A stretch of DNA of 64,000 nucleotides from DATMRS01 sp035566015 (lineage in GTDB: Bacteria > Pseudomonadota > Alphaproteobacteria > Sphingomonadales > Sphingomonadaceae), in the NCBI GenBank assembly GCA_035566015.1, contig DATMRS010000020.1, positions 434,001 through 498,000 of the forward strand. The letters are read 5' to 3'. Below, piece after piece: positions 1-9,205 of the stretch (position 1 is the stretch's first letter; every line of letters begins with the position of its first letter). The position numbers and the translations under genes are program-made. The notes beneath the pieces are model-generated. The model ran no database searches and was not told where the DNA came from. It saw only the letters and a list, made by a program, of their open reading frames with translations.

Positions 1-30
1 AATGACACGTCATTGAGGACATAGGCCCTC

Positions 31-60
31 CCGCCACCCGACTTTCGCCGGAATGACGGG
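31..60. repeat. REP-like imperfect inverted repeat
   Basis: The segment ends in CGCCGGAATGACGGG, and its left part is an imperfect complement of that arm. Related units with the same GGAATGACGG or CCGTCATTCCGG core lie at 13329-13357 and 51516-51545. All three are intergenic or gene-terminal, as expected of a dispersed palindromic repeat. This copy is the most degraded, so the assignment rests on similarity to the other two. Confidence 0.45.
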
Positions 61-76
61 AGGGGAACATTTTGCG

Positions 77-664
77 TTACCTGGCGCGCTTCGCCTGCCA
101 TTCGGCGCGCATCGCCTGACGGGCGGCCTGGCGCTCGGCAGGGGTGACGGTGCCGTCCTTGTTGGCATCGGCGCGGTCGAACATCGCGAGCGGCTTCGCC
201 TCGAACTCGGCCAGCGTCACCTTGCCGTCCTTGTTCGCGTCGAGGCGGGCGAGGAAATCGCCCTGGCCGCGATGCATCATCCCGCGATGCATGCCGCGAT
301 GGTGGCGGCCGCCGGGGCCGGCCTTGCCGTCACGCTGGCCGCGCGCCGCGAAGCCCGCATCATATTCGGCCTTCGAAAGCTGCCCGTCCTTGTTCGTGTC
401 GAGCCGCTGGAAGCGCTCGTCGCGATGCTTCGCGCGCTGCTCGGTACGGCGCGCCTTCATCGCTTCGCGCGCCTGATCGACCTCCGCCTTCGTTATCGCG
501 CCATCCTTGTTGAGATCGAGCTTCGCGAAACGCTCGGCGAGCTTCGTCTGCACCTCGGCGCGCGTCATCGGCTTCGGCTCGGGCCGGGCCGCGCCCTGAT
601 CCGCCGCGAGCGCGGGAAGCGCGAGCAACGCCGTCAGGCCCACGCCGATCATCAGCTTCTTCAT
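77..664 (-). CDS. Exported EF-hand domain protein
   Basis: A 195-residue protein with an N-terminal signal peptide (MKK, a hydrophobic stretch, then ALAAD near residue 21), so it probably acts in the periplasm. Four canonical calcium-binding loops of the form DxNKDGxxxxxE begin at about residues 50, 89, 142 and 166. The linker between loops two and three (about 119-134) is rich in His, Gly and Met and could bind a transition metal; that is inference. The ATG at 664 is preferred because it begins directly with the signal peptide; a TTG start six codons upstream is possible. The gene is divergent from argG. Calcium buffering or signalling is likely, but no specific partner can be named. Confidence 0.85.
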   Translation of the reverse strand: MKKLMIGVGLTALLALPALAADQGAARPEPKPMTRAEVQTKLAERFAKLDLNKDGAITKAEVDQAREAMKARRTEQRAKHRDERFQRLDTNKDGQLSKAEYDAGFAARGQRDGKAGPGGRHHRGMHRGMMHRGQGDFLARLDANKDGKVTLAEFEAKPLAMFDRADANKDGTVTPAERQAARQAMRAEWQAKRAR

Positions 665-744
665 CACAAGTCTCCGTTCCAAACTCTGCCCCCGATGGGC
701 ATGGTCGCCGATTCGCAGACTGGTTTTGCACCCATAGTTCGCGG

Positions 745-792
745 CTGACGCTAAATGTCAGAATTGACACAGACGCCGCGATCGCACTTGAA
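745..792 (+). promoter_or_regulatory. Candidate argG promoter with a small dyad
   Basis: A perfect TTGACA hexamer lies at 764-769, followed at 17-base spacing by a poor -10 match (787-792), about 50 bases ahead of the argG start. Just upstream, CTGAC (745-749) and GTCAG (757-761) form a short inverted repeat that could be an operator for either divergent gene. The call rests on the -35 match and the position. Confidence 0.3.
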
Positions 793-842
793 CGATGCCG
801 CGCCGCTGTGGCAGAGCCCCCGCGCCTTTCCGGGAGATGACG

Positions 843-2063
843 ATGACGAGTGACGTGAAGCGCGTGGTGCTGGCCTTTTCCGGCGGGCTCGACACGAGCG
901 TCATCCTCAAATGGCTGCAGCAGACCTATAATTGCGAGGTCGTCACCTTCACCGCCGATCTGGGCCAGGGCGAGGAGCTTGGCCCGGCGCGCGCGAAGGC
1001 CGAGCTGATGGGCGTGAAGCCCGAACATATCTTCATCGACGATCTGCGCGAGGAATTCGTCCGCGATTACGTCTTCCCGATGATGCGCGCCAATGCGCTC
1101 TATGAGGGGTTGTACCTGCTCGGCACCTCGATCGCGCGGCCGCTGATCGCCAAGCGCCAGATCGAGATCGCGCGGGCAGTCGGCGCCGACGCCGTCAGCC
1201 ATGGCGCGACCGGCAAGGGCAACGATCAGGTCCGGTTCGAGCTGGGCTATTATGCGCTCGCCCCCGATATCAAGGTGATCGCGCCCTGGCGCGAATGGGA
1301 CCTGACGAGCCGCACCCGCCTCATCGAATATGCCGAGGCGCACCAGATTCCCGTGCCCAAGGACAAGCGCGGCGAATCCCCCTTCTCGACCGACGCGAAC
1401 CTTCTCCACACCTCGTCCGAGGGCAAGGTGCTTGAGGACCCGTGGGAGGAGGTGCCCGATTATGTCTATTCGCGCACCGACAATCCCGAGGATGCGCCCG
1501 ACACCCCCGAGATCATCACGATCGATTTCGAGCGCGGCGACGCGACCGCGATCAACGGCGAGGCGCTCAGCCCCGCGACCCTGCTCGCCAAGCTCAACGA
1601 TCTGGGCAAGCGCCACGGCATCGGCCGGCTCGATCTGCTGGAAAACCGCTATGTCGGCATGAAATCGCGCGGCATGTACGAAACGCCCGGCGGCACGATC
1701 CTCCATCTCGCGCATCGCGGGATCGAGCAGATCACGCTCGATCGCGGCGCGGCGCACCTCAAGGACGAGCTGATGCCGCGCTATGCCGAGCTGCTCTACA
1801 ACGGCTTCTGGTTCTCGCCCGAGCGCGAGATGCTCCAGGCGGCGATCGACCACAGCCAGGCCAAGGTGACGGGCACGGTGCGGCTGAAGCTGTACAAGGG
1901 CGGCGTCCATGTGATCGGCCGCAAGTCCCCCTACAGCCTCTATTCGGAGCGGGTCGTCACCTTCGAGGACGATGCCGGCGCCTATGACCAGCGCGATGCC
2001 GAGGGGTTCATCAAGCTCAACGCGCTACGCCTGCGCCTGCTCGGCCGGCGCGACGGGCGGTAA
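843..2063 (+). CDS. argG: Argininosuccinate synthase
   Basis: Joins citrulline and aspartate with ATP to give argininosuccinate, the penultimate step of cytoplasmic arginine synthesis. The 406-residue length is normal for the family. The N-type ATP pyrophosphatase loop SGGLDTS is at residues 13-19, and the typical SHGATGKGNDQ segment follows. The start at 843 is preferred over ATGs at 837 and farther upstream because GGGAG at 832-836 gives a usable spacing only for 843. The gene stands alone, with sodC following in the same direction after about 60 bases. Confidence 0.96.
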   Translation: MTSDVKRVVLAFSGGLDTSVILKWLQQTYNCEVVTFTADLGQGEELGPARAKAELMGVKPEHIFIDDLREEFVRDYVFPMMRANALYEGLYLLGTSIARPLIAKRQIEIARAVGADAVSHGATGKGNDQVRFELGYYALAPDIKVIAPWREWDLTSRTRLIEYAEAHQIPVPKDKRGESPFSTDANLLHTSSEGKVLEDPWEEVPDYVYSRTDNPEDAPDTPEIITIDFERGDATAINGEALSPATLLAKLNDLGKRHGIGRLDLLENRYVGMKSRGMYETPGGTILHLAHRGIEQITLDRGAAHLKDELMPRYAELLYNGFWFSPEREMLQAAIDHSQAKVTGTVRLKLYKGGVHVIGRKSPYSLYSERVVTFEDDAGAYDQRDAEGFIKLNALRLRLLGRRDGR

Positions 2064-2126
2064 GCCGCGACAAATCGGCGCGCAGGCGTTACGATGCGCC
2101 CTATCCGACAGATAGGGAGAGCCACC

Positions 2127-2651
2127 ATGACGCGCACCATATCCTTTCGCACCGGCCTGATCGCGGCGGCGGCGCTGATCGCGCTGCCCGCCCTCGCCGC
2201 CGGCCAGCCCGGCGTGCTCAAGGGCGCGAACGGCGCGGCCATCGGCAAGGTGAGCGTGACCGACGCGCCCAAGGGCGTACTGCTGCGCATCGAGGCCAAG
2301 GGCCTGACGCCAGGCTGGCACGGCATGCATTTCCACGAGAAGGCCGATTGCAGCGACGCCGGATTCAAGAAATCGGGCGGGCACGTCCATGCCGCGACGC
2401 CGGTGACCCACGGCCTGCTCAACGCCAATGCGAATGACGATGGCGACCTGCCGAACCTCTATGTCGGCAAGGACGGCACCGCGACGGCGGAAATCTATTC
2501 GACGCTCGTCTCGCTGAACGGCGCGGGCGGGCGGCCGGCGCTCAAGGATGCCGACGGCTCGGCACTCGTCATCCACGCCGACCCCGACGACTACAAGACG
2601 CAGCCGATCGGTGGCGCCGGCGCCCGCGTCGCCTGCGCGATCATTCCCTGA
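2127..2651 (+). CDS. sodC: Cu/Zn superoxide dismutase family protein, exported
   Basis: A 174-residue protein with a signal peptide (hydrophobic from about residue 9, ending near ALAAG at 26), placing it in the periplasm, where the family converts superoxide to peroxide and oxygen. Copper-ligand histidines appear in the HGMHFH motif (residues 65-70), near GGHVH (86-88) and in the late VIHAD motif. The usual H-x-G-D-L-P signature carrying the third zinc ligand reads D-D-G-D-L-P here, so the zinc site is atypical. AGGGAGA at 2114-2120 supports this start. It could be a structural relative with weak dismutase activity, but the copper side looks intact. Confidence 0.88.
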   Translation: MTRTISFRTGLIAAAALIALPALAAGQPGVLKGANGAAIGKVSVTDAPKGVLLRIEAKGLTPGWHGMHFHEKADCSDAGFKKSGGHVHAATPVTHGLLNANANDDGDLPNLYVGKDGTATAEIYSTLVSLNGAGGRPALKDADGSALVIHADPDDYKTQPIGGAGARVACAIIP

Positions 2652-2667
2652 CGATCATGGCCCGGCG

Positions 2668-3888
2668 TCAGGCGGCTTTCGCGAAAAGCCCCTGCACGTC
2701 GAGGCCGGTCGGCTGCTGGAACAGCCGCAGCCCGAATTCAGGCAGGATCGACAGCAGATGATCGAACACGTCGCCCTGCGTCCCTTCGTAAACATCCCAC
2801 GAGGTTGACGTGGTGAAGCAGTAGATTTCGAGCGGCAGCCCCGTCTCGGCCGGCGCGAGCTGCCGGACGAGGAAGGTCATGTCGTCCGAAATGTCCGCCC
2901 GGTCGCGCAGATAGGCGGAGACGTAGGCGCGGAAGGTGCCCATATTGGTGATGCGCCGCGCATTCACCTCCTCGGCGACGCGTTCGGGCCGGGCGGCATT
3001 CCATTCGGCCAGTTCGGCCTCCTTGTCGGCCAGATAGTCGCGGATCAGCGCGAACCGCTTCAGCCGCTCGACCTCGCCGGGCGCAAGGAAACGGATGCTG
3101 TTCTGATCGAGCATCAGCGACCGCTTGATGCGCCGGCCGCCCGATTCGTACATCGCGCGCCAGTTCTTGAAGGATTCGCTGATCAGCCGGTAGGTGGGGA
3201 CGGTGGTGATCGTCTTGTCCCAGTTCTGCACCTTCACGGTGTGGAGCGCGATGTCGACGACGAAGCCGTCGGCGTTGAGCTGCGGCATCTCGATCCAGTC
3301 GCCCACGCGCACCATGTCGTTCGACGTGATCTGGACGGAGGCGACGAGCGACAGGATCGTATCCTTGAACACCAGCATCAGCACCGCCGCCATCGCGCCC
3401 AGCCCCGACAGCAGCAGGAGCGGCGACCGGTCCATCAGCGCGGCGACGATCAGGACGGCGCAGCCGGCATAGACGATGATCTTGCCGACCTGCACATAAC
3501 CCTTGATCGGGCGGCTCGCCGCTTCCGGCCGGCGCGCATAGACGTCGTTCACCAGCCCCAGCGCGGCGGCGATCGACCGCGCGATCGCCAGCACGATGAA
3601 GGCGGCGGCGACATTCCGGGTGATCGTCACCAGCGCGGGCGGCAGGTTGGGCACCGTTGCGATGCCCAGCTGGAGGATGAGCGCGGGCAGGACATTCGCC
3701 AGGCGCCCGATCACCACCTCCAGCGCCCGGCCCTCGCCCGCGAAGGGCGACCGCGCGAGCAGGCGGCGCACGAGGTTGAGGACGATGCGGCGGGCGATCC
3801 AGTTGGCGCACAGCGCGATCAGGATCAGCAGCGCCAGCGCCGCCAGGGCCTGCATCCAAGGGTCGTCAGCCAGGAAAGCGAAGGTCAA
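2668..3888 (-). CDS. YbdG-like mechanosensitive channel
   Basis: A 406-residue MscS-superfamily protein. Five hydrophobic segments fill the first 190 residues, followed by the MscS beta domain (VRVGDWIEMPQLNADG) and a segment SESFKNWRAMYESGGRRIKR that is characteristic of the YbdG/MscM branch, whose members are also close to this length. Such channels open under membrane tension and release solutes on hypo-osmotic shock. The start overlaps the stop of the upstream MFS gene by four bases (ATGA), so the two are translationally coupled. It is the last gene of the minus-strand run that begins with ectA. Confidence 0.87.
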   Translation of the reverse strand: MTFAFLADDPWMQALAALALLILIALCANWIARRIVLNLVRRLLARSPFAGEGRALEVVIGRLANVLPALILQLGIATVPNLPPALVTITRNVAAAFIVLAIARSIAAALGLVNDVYARRPEAASRPIKGYVQVGKIIVYAGCAVLIVAALMDRSPLLLLSGLGAMAAVLMLVFKDTILSLVASVQITSNDMVRVGDWIEMPQLNADGFVVDIALHTVKVQNWDKTITTVPTYRLISESFKNWRAMYESGGRRIKRSLMLDQNSIRFLAPGEVERLKRFALIRDYLADKEAELAEWNAARPERVAEEVNARRITNMGTFRAYVSAYLRDRADISDDMTFLVRQLAPAETGLPLEIYCFTTSTSWDVYEGTQGDVFDHLLSILPEFGLRLFQQPTGLDVQGLFAKAA

Positions 3889-5147
3889 ATGCGGGCCTCA
3901 TCGGTTGAATAAAGCTCATCGGCGCGCGGATCGAGCGCGGCCGACATCGGCGTGGTGCGCGGCAGCACCTGATAGGGCTGTTGCAGCCGGTCGGGCACCG
4001 GCAGGCCGGCATATTGCCGCCACAGCGCGAAGAGCAGCGTGCCCCCCGCGCACAGCGCGATGAAGAGATAGAGGCCCGAAGGCCCCGCCAGCTTCATCGC
4101 CGCCGCACCCGCCATCGGCCCGATCGCCGCGCCGATCGAATAAGCGAGCACCAGCCCGCCGCTCGCCGCGACACGCTCGTCGCCGGCGAGATGGTCGTTG
4201 GTGTGCGCCACGCAGAGCGGATAAAGCGCGAAGGCGAGCCCGCCGAACAGGCCGCCGAACAGCAGCAGCGGCCATCCGAGATTGCGATTGAGCGCGAGCG
4301 CGGCGCTGACGAGCAGCGTGATCGCGAAGCTGCCGACGATCACCGCGCGCCTGTCGAACCGGTCCGACAGCCGCCCGATCGGCCATTGCAGGATGACGCC
4401 GCCGAGGATGACGACGCTCATGAACAAGGCGGTCGCCGACATGTCGAGCCCGAGGCGGCGGACATGCACCGCGCCGAGCGCATAGAAGGCGCCGATCATC
4501 AGCCCGGTCGCCGCCGCGCCGGCGATGCCGAGCGGCGACACGCGATAAAGCTCACCCATGCGGAAGGGCGCATGGCTGGCGAGCGAGGGGCCCGCGATCC
4601 GCGTCAGCAGCACCGGGATCGCCGCCAGCGAGAGCAGGATCGACGCCGCCATGAACGGCAGCGACGGCTTCGGCCCGCCGCCCAGATTGAGGAGGAACTG
4701 CCCGATCGCCTGCCCAGAATAGAGCGCGATCATATAAGCGGCGAGCACCGCGCCGCGCGCGCCGCTTTCGGCGCGTTCGTTGAGCCAGCTTTCGAGGCAG
4801 ATGAAAACGCCCGCCATCGACACACCGTCGATGAAGCGCAGCACCGACCAAAGCGCGACGTCGCGATGCACCGCGTAGGTGAGCGCGCTGGCGGAGAAGA
4901 GCGAAACGAAGGCCGCGAAGGCGCGGATATGACCGACCCGCTCGATCAATCGCGACACGCGCAGCGAGCCGATCGTCAGGCCGAGGAAATAGCAGGTCGC
5001 GACCAGCCCGATCAGCAGCGACGACGTGCCGACACGCTCGAGCCGCAGGCTGATGAGCGTCGAGAGGAAGCCGCTCCCCGCCATCAAAACGAAGATGGCG
5101 AGGAGCAGGCTACGGACCGGGAGGATCGCGGCCAGCATCAGCGGCAC
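3885..5147 (-). CDS. MFS transporter, YcaD-type
   Basis: A 420-residue inner-membrane protein with about twelve hydrophobic helices and a short polar C-terminal tail. The arrangement fits the major facilitator superfamily; the overall pattern, including the SWLNER segment after helix four, resembles the YcaD-like branch, which has no firmly assigned substrate. It sits 58 bases downstream of the mechanosensitive TM-helix gene and overlaps the YbdG-like channel by four bases. The location suggests a role connected with osmotic balance, but the substrate cannot be read from the sequence. An ATG three codons inside is an alternative start. Confidence 0.85.
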   Translation of the reverse strand: MPLMLAAILPVRSLLLAIFVLMAGSGFLSTLISLRLERVGTSSLLIGLVATCYFLGLTIGSLRVSRLIERVGHIRAFAAFVSLFSASALTYAVHRDVALWSVLRFIDGVSMAGVFICLESWLNERAESGARGAVLAAYMIALYSGQAIGQFLLNLGGGPKPSLPFMAASILLSLAAIPVLLTRIAGPSLASHAPFRMGELYRVSPLGIAGAAATGLMIGAFYALGAVHVRRLGLDMSATALFMSVVILGGVILQWPIGRLSDRFDRRAVIVGSFAITLLVSAALALNRNLGWPLLLFGGLFGGLAFALYPLCVAHTNDHLAGDERVAASGGLVLAYSIGAAIGPMAGAAAMKLAGPSGLYLFIALCAGGTLLFALWRQYAGLPVPDRLQQPYQVLPRTTPMSAALDPRADELYSTDEARI

Positions 5148-5205
5148 GCACCTCCCCGCCCCGGATCATCGCCGATACGCCGCGATGCCCAGACGATCAG
5201 AGCCT

Positions 5206-6423
5206 TCATTGCGACGGCTTGTCGTCCGTCCAGCGTTCGAGCAGCTTGTGCGCGGTCGGCCGGCCGCCGAGCCCGAAGGCGAGCGCGACCGCCACCGCGG
5301 CGGCGCCAAGGATGAGGCCGAAAGCGAGATTCACGATTTCGTTCGCCAGCCCCATGAAGCGCAGGCCGATCGCCACCGCGAGCGCGATGATCGCATATTT
5401 GAGGATCGACGGCAGGCCGCTCTCGCCGACCGATTCGCCGACGAGCCGCGTCACGATCCGCGCCATGATGACGCCGACGACGATGATCGCGCTGCCGAAG
5501 ATCACGCGCCCGCCGAGATCGGTGAGTTGCACCAGCATCAGCGAGACGGCGTCGAAATCAAGGAGCCGCGCCGCCTCGATCGCGGAGAACAGCATGATCG
5601 CGGTGAGCGCGATCGCGCCGACGACGCGCGACGGCAAGGTGGCAGGGGTGAAGCCACCCAGCCCGATCAGCGCCCGATCGAAGCCCAGCGACGGCAGGAT
5701 CTGCTCGATCAGGCCGCGCACCCAACGCCCGACGAACCAGCCGATCGCCAGCAGGATCGCCGCCGCCAGCACATGCGGGATCGCGTTCAGCACGGTTTCG
5801 AGGACGAGGACGGCGGGATCGACGATCGAGGAAATGCCGAGCGTCTGGAGCGCCGCGATCGTCACCGGGATGATGATGAGCGCGAAGACGACGATGCCGA
5901 TCGTGCGGCTGATCGTCACGCGGCGCGGCGCGCCCACCTCCGCCGCGTCGCCCTGCGTCACCTCGGGCAGGCCCGCGCGCGTCAGCCAGCCGTCGACATT
6001 CGCCGCCGCCAGCGCGGTTTCGACGATCGTGCGGACGACCCGCGCGATCATCAGGCCGACGAAGAAGATCACGCCTGCGCCGAGAATCTGCGGCAGATAG
6101 GCGAACACCTCCTCGGTCAGCGCGCGCACCGGCGTCAGCGCCTGCGACAGACCGAGCGGCTGGAGGGCAACAATGAGGCCGACGAGCCAGACGAGCCAAT
6201 AGCCGAGCGCGCCGATCTGTTCGCCCAGCGTCTCGCCCGGCTTGGCCGCGCTCTGCCGCTGGAGCGCCGGCACGCGATCGACGACGCGCGCGATCGCCCA
6301 TTTGACGCCCTTCGCCAGGAAATGCGCGAGGATGAGGATGACGATCGCGCCGATAATGCGCGGCCCCCATTCGGTGACATAGTCGCCGAGGACCATGGCT
6401 GGAGGGTGCAGATCATAGGTCAT
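5206..6423 (-). CDS. Mechanosensitive channel-related TM-helix protein
   Basis: A 405-residue membrane protein in which hydrophobic helices are each followed by amphipathic stretches. This is the repeated 'conserved TM helix' architecture (for example the IGWFVGRWVRGLIEQILPSLGF segment) found in relatives of small-conductance mechanosensitive channels. No complete MscS beta domain is visible, so it may be a channel or a membrane-tension accessory protein. The ATG at 6423 lies inside the last codons of the upstream MHS transporter gene (11-base overlap), indicating co-translation with the ectoine genes. An upstream TTG-type start would intrude further into that gene and is unlikely. Confidence 0.8.
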   Translation of the reverse strand: MTYDLHPPAMVLGDYVTEWGPRIIGAIVILILAHFLAKGVKWAIARVVDRVPALQRQSAAKPGETLGEQIGALGYWLVWLVGLIVALQPLGLSQALTPVRALTEEVFAYLPQILGAGVIFFVGLMIARVVRTIVETALAAANVDGWLTRAGLPEVTQGDAAEVGAPRRVTISRTIGIVVFALIIIPVTIAALQTLGISSIVDPAVLVLETVLNAIPHVLAAAILLAIGWFVGRWVRGLIEQILPSLGFDRALIGLGGFTPATLPSRVVGAIALTAIMLFSAIEAARLLDFDAVSLMLVQLTDLGGRVIFGSAIIVVGVIMARIVTRLVGESVGESGLPSILKYAIIALAVAIGLRFMGLANEIVNLAFGLILGAAAVAVALAFGLGGRPTAHKLLERWTDDKPSQ

Positions 6424-7855
6424 TGGATATCTCCCTGTTGATCGAACCTTCGGGCGCGAGGGCGGCACGATCGAGCTGCCGCTGCTCGCGCTCCGCCTCA
6501 AGCGTGCCGGGAATTTCGGTGCCGCGCAACGAATGGCCGGCCGTCTCCACCACGAATATCAGCGCGAAGGCGCCGACGAGGCAGGCGATCATCATGTAAT
6601 AAGCCGGCACGAACATGTCGCCCGTCCGGTCAATCAGCCAGTCATTGGCGAGCGGCGCGGTGCCCCCGAACAGCGATGTCGAGACGTTGTAGGCGATCGC
6701 GAAACCGGCAAAACGCACCTGCGTGGGGAACATCGCCGGGAAGGTGGCGGAGATCGTCGCCAGTTGCGGCACATAAAGCAGGCCGAGCAGCGCGAACCCC
6801 ACCAGCGCGCCGGTAAGGCTGACGGTCATCAGATGGAATAGCGGCACCGCCAGCACGAACAGGCCGACGAGCGAAATCCACCAGAGCGGCTTGCGCCCGA
6901 TCCGATCGGACAGCGCGCCGACGAAGGGCAGGAAGAGCATCATGAAGAGCATGCCGACGATCGGCACCAGCAGCGCCTCGTCGGTCGACAGGCCGAGATG
7001 CGTCGCCAGATAGGTCGGCATGTAGCTGAGCAGGGTGTAGTTGACGACATTGAGCGCAACGACCATCCCGCCGAGGCACAGGAGCGGCTTCCAATAGCCC
7101 GACAGCAGGTCGCGCAGCTCGGTGCCGGGGCTTTCCTCCTTCTCGCCCGCCTGCTCCACCTCGCGAAAGACCGGCGTGTCCTTCATCTTCGAGCGCAGAT
7201 AGAGACCGACGAGCCCAAGCGGCGCCGCCATGAGGAAGGGCAGCCGCCAGCCCCAGTCGTGCATCGCCGCCTCGCCCAGCGCGAGCGAGCAGCCAAGCAT
7301 CAGCAACGCGCCCAGCGAAAAGCCGCCGAGCGTGCCGAATTCGAGGAAGCTGCCGCAAAAGCCGCGCTTATCGTCGGGCGCATATTCGGCCATGAAGGTC
7401 GCCGCGCCGCCATATTCGCCGCCGGTGGAAAAGCCCTGCACCATCCGGAGCAGGACGAGCAGCAGCGGCGCGCCGAAGCCGATCGTCGCATAAGCGGGGA
7501 TCAGGCCGATACACACCGTCGCCCCCGACATCATCAGGATGGTGAGCGCGAGGATCGACTTGCGCCCCAGCCGATCGCCCAGCGGCCCCCAGAACAGCCC
7601 GCCAAAGGGACGCACGAGGAAGGAGATGGCGAAAGTGGCCAGCGCGAACAGCGTCGCCTGCCCCGCGCTGCCGGGGAAGAGCGCCGCCGAGATATAGGTG
7701 ACGCCATAAGCATAGACGCCATAATCGAACCATTCGGTCGCGTTGCCGATCGCCGACGCCGCGATCGCGCGCCGCAGCACGCCGGCCGGGGCGGCGGCGT
7801 CCGATCCGGGGCGGGCCGACATGGCCGGCCCGCCTGTCGAGGCGAGCGCGCTCAT
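6413..7855 (-). CDS. MHS-family MFS transporter (ProP-like)
   Basis: A 480-residue transporter of the metabolite:H+ symporter branch, with about twelve helices. The start of helix one carries the family hallmark NATEWFDYGVYAYG, and helix two ends with the DRLGRKSIL loop. ProP of this family imports proline, betaine and ectoine with protons. Its start overlaps the ectD stop by four bases, so uptake of ectoine or 5-hydroxyectoine is a reasonable inference. The ATG at 7855 is favoured over an upstream GTG-type start because that extension would be read from within ectD. Confidence 0.88.
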   Translation of the reverse strand: MSALASTGGPAMSARPGSDAAAPAGVLRRAIAASAIGNATEWFDYGVYAYGVTYISAALFPGSAGQATLFALATFAISFLVRPFGGLFWGPLGDRLGRKSILALTILMMSGATVCIGLIPAYATIGFGAPLLLVLLRMVQGFSTGGEYGGAATFMAEYAPDDKRGFCGSFLEFGTLGGFSLGALLMLGCSLALGEAAMHDWGWRLPFLMAAPLGLVGLYLRSKMKDTPVFREVEQAGEKEESPGTELRDLLSGYWKPLLCLGGMVVALNVVNYTLLSYMPTYLATHLGLSTDEALLVPIVGMLFMMLFLPFVGALSDRIGRKPLWWISLVGLFVLAVPLFHLMTVSLTGALVGFALLGLLYVPQLATISATFPAMFPTQVRFAGFAIAYNVSTSLFGGTAPLANDWLIDRTGDMFVPAYYMMIACLVGAFALIFVVETAGHSLRGTEIPGTLEAEREQRQLDRAALAPEGSINREISNDL

Positions 7856-8763
7856 GCCGCGTTCGTCAGCGGCCCGCGCGCGGTACGGATCGGATCGATC
7901 GTGCGCGTCGCCACGAATTCGGGCCGCCGCGCCGGCGCGCCGAACGGCTCGACCAGCGGATTCGACACCGCATTGTAGACGATGAAGGCATTCGCGCGCG
8001 GCAGGGGCGTGATATTGCCGTTCGATCCATGCATCATGTTGCAATCGAAGACGATCACCGTACCCGGCTTGCCCGTCGGTGCGACGATGCCATGCTCGTG
8101 CACCAGTTCGGCGAGGCTGTCCTCGTCGGGCACGCCATATTCCTGCTTGCGGAGCGAATGACGATAATTGTCGATCGGCGTCTCGCCGGGGCAGCTCAGG
8201 AAGCGGCGATGCGATCCGGGGATCAGCATCAGCGGCCCGTTATGCGGCGTATTTTCCGCCAGCAGCACCGACATGGACAGCGCCCGCATGCGTGGCATGC
8301 CGTCCTCGACGTGCCACGTCTCGAAATCGGAATGCCAGTAGAATTCCTTGCCGCAGAAGCCCGGCTTATAGTTCAGCCGCGACTGATGGACGTACACCTC
8401 GTCGTCGAGCAGGAAGCGCGCGAGCCCGGCCAGCCGCGCGTCGGCGGCGAGTCGCGCCATCAGCGCGCTCTGCCGGTGGATGCGGAAGATCGAGCGGACC
8501 TCATCCCCGCCCGGCTCCAATATGATCGTCTCGGCATCGAGCGCGGAAGGGTCGCCCAACAGCCGCCCGGTTTCGGCCTGAAGCCGCGTCACCTCCTCCT
8601 CGCTGAACGCCTCGTCGAGCACGAGGAAACCGTCAGCCTCGAACGCGGCCGCCTGCGCCTCGTCGATCGGCGCATCAGCGCGCCAACCGCCGTGCAGCAC
8701 CGGATCGAGGCGCGGCAATATCTCCTGCTGCCCCGATCGGCGCGAGGGATAATAGTCTTGCAT
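7852..8763 (-). CDS. ectD: Ectoine 5-hydroxylase
   Basis: A 303-residue Fe(II)/2-oxoglutarate dioxygenase that converts ectoine to 5-hydroxyectoine in the cytoplasm. The EctD signature is present (FCGKEFYWHSDFETWH, residues 136-151), giving iron ligands H144 and D146; the third ligand is H245 in NMMHGSNGN. Length is typical. It follows ectC by 26 bases and overlaps the transporter gene downstream. Its presence implies that the cell makes hydroxyectoine as well as ectoine, which is associated with heat and desiccation tolerance as well as salt stress. Confidence 0.96.
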   Translation of the reverse strand: MQDYYPSRRSGQQEILPRLDPVLHGGWRADAPIDEAQAAAFEADGFLVLDEAFSEEEVTRLQAETGRLLGDPSALDAETIILEPGGDEVRSIFRIHRQSALMARLAADARLAGLARFLLDDEVYVHQSRLNYKPGFCGKEFYWHSDFETWHVEDGMPRMRALSMSVLLAENTPHNGPLMLIPGSHRRFLSCPGETPIDNYRHSLRKQEYGVPDEDSLAELVHEHGIVAPTGKPGTVIVFDCNMMHGSNGNITPLPRANAFIVYNAVSNPLVEPFGAPARRPEFVATRTIDPIRTARGPLTNAA

Positions 8764-8789
8764 CGAAAATCGTCTGCCTCTTGGAAGGA

Positions 8790-9194
8790 TCAGGAAGTGG
8801 CGGGCTCCAGCTCCGCCTCGGCGGGATAGGCGCCCGTCTCGTCATGCACCTCGCGACCCGTGACCGGCGGGTTGAACACGCAGGCGGTCACGAGATCGGT
8901 CTTCGGCCGGACGATGTGCCGGTCATGGTCGTTCAGCACATAGAGCGTGCCGGGGGTCAGCTCGTGAACCTGGCCGGTGCCGAGATCCTCGATCGTCCCC
9001 TCGCCCGACAGGACGAAGACCGATTCCAGATGGTTGCGATAGTGCATCGGCAATTCCTTGCCCGCATACATCGTCGTGATGTGGAAGGAGAAACCCATGC
9101 CATCGTCCTTGAGGAGCAGGCGGGCGCTCTCCCACCCGTCGGTGACGACGTTGCGGTCCGATGCGCGGATCGTATCGAGCTTGCGAATGAGCAT
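8790..9194 (-). CDS. ectC: L-ectoine synthase
   Basis: A 134-residue cupin that cyclises N-gamma-acetyl-diaminobutyrate to ectoine. The residues known as iron ligands in EctC align with E57, Y85 and H93, and the opening MLIRKLD and the DGMGFSFH segment are typical. The ATG at 9194 is 11 bases after the ectB stop, with a GGAG-type ribosome site in the gap; the longer open frame upstream runs into ectB and is rejected. Confidence 0.96.
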   Translation of the reverse strand: MLIRKLDTIRASDRNVVTDGWESARLLLKDDGMGFSFHITTMYAGKELPMHYRNHLESVFVLSGEGTIEDLGTGQVHELTPGTLYVLNDHDRHIVRPKTDLVTACVFNPPVTGREVHDETGAYPAEAELEPATS

Positions 9195-9205
9195 ATTGTT
9201 TCTCC

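Noticed and set aside
360..1910. 516-residue open frame opposite argG
   Set aside because: Antisense to a well conserved gene, low-complexity composition typical of GC-rich shadow frames, no recognisable domain.
3981..5315. 444-residue open frame opposite the MFS gene
   Set aside because: Arg/Asp/Gln-rich shadow frame of a transmembrane protein; it also covers parts of two genes.
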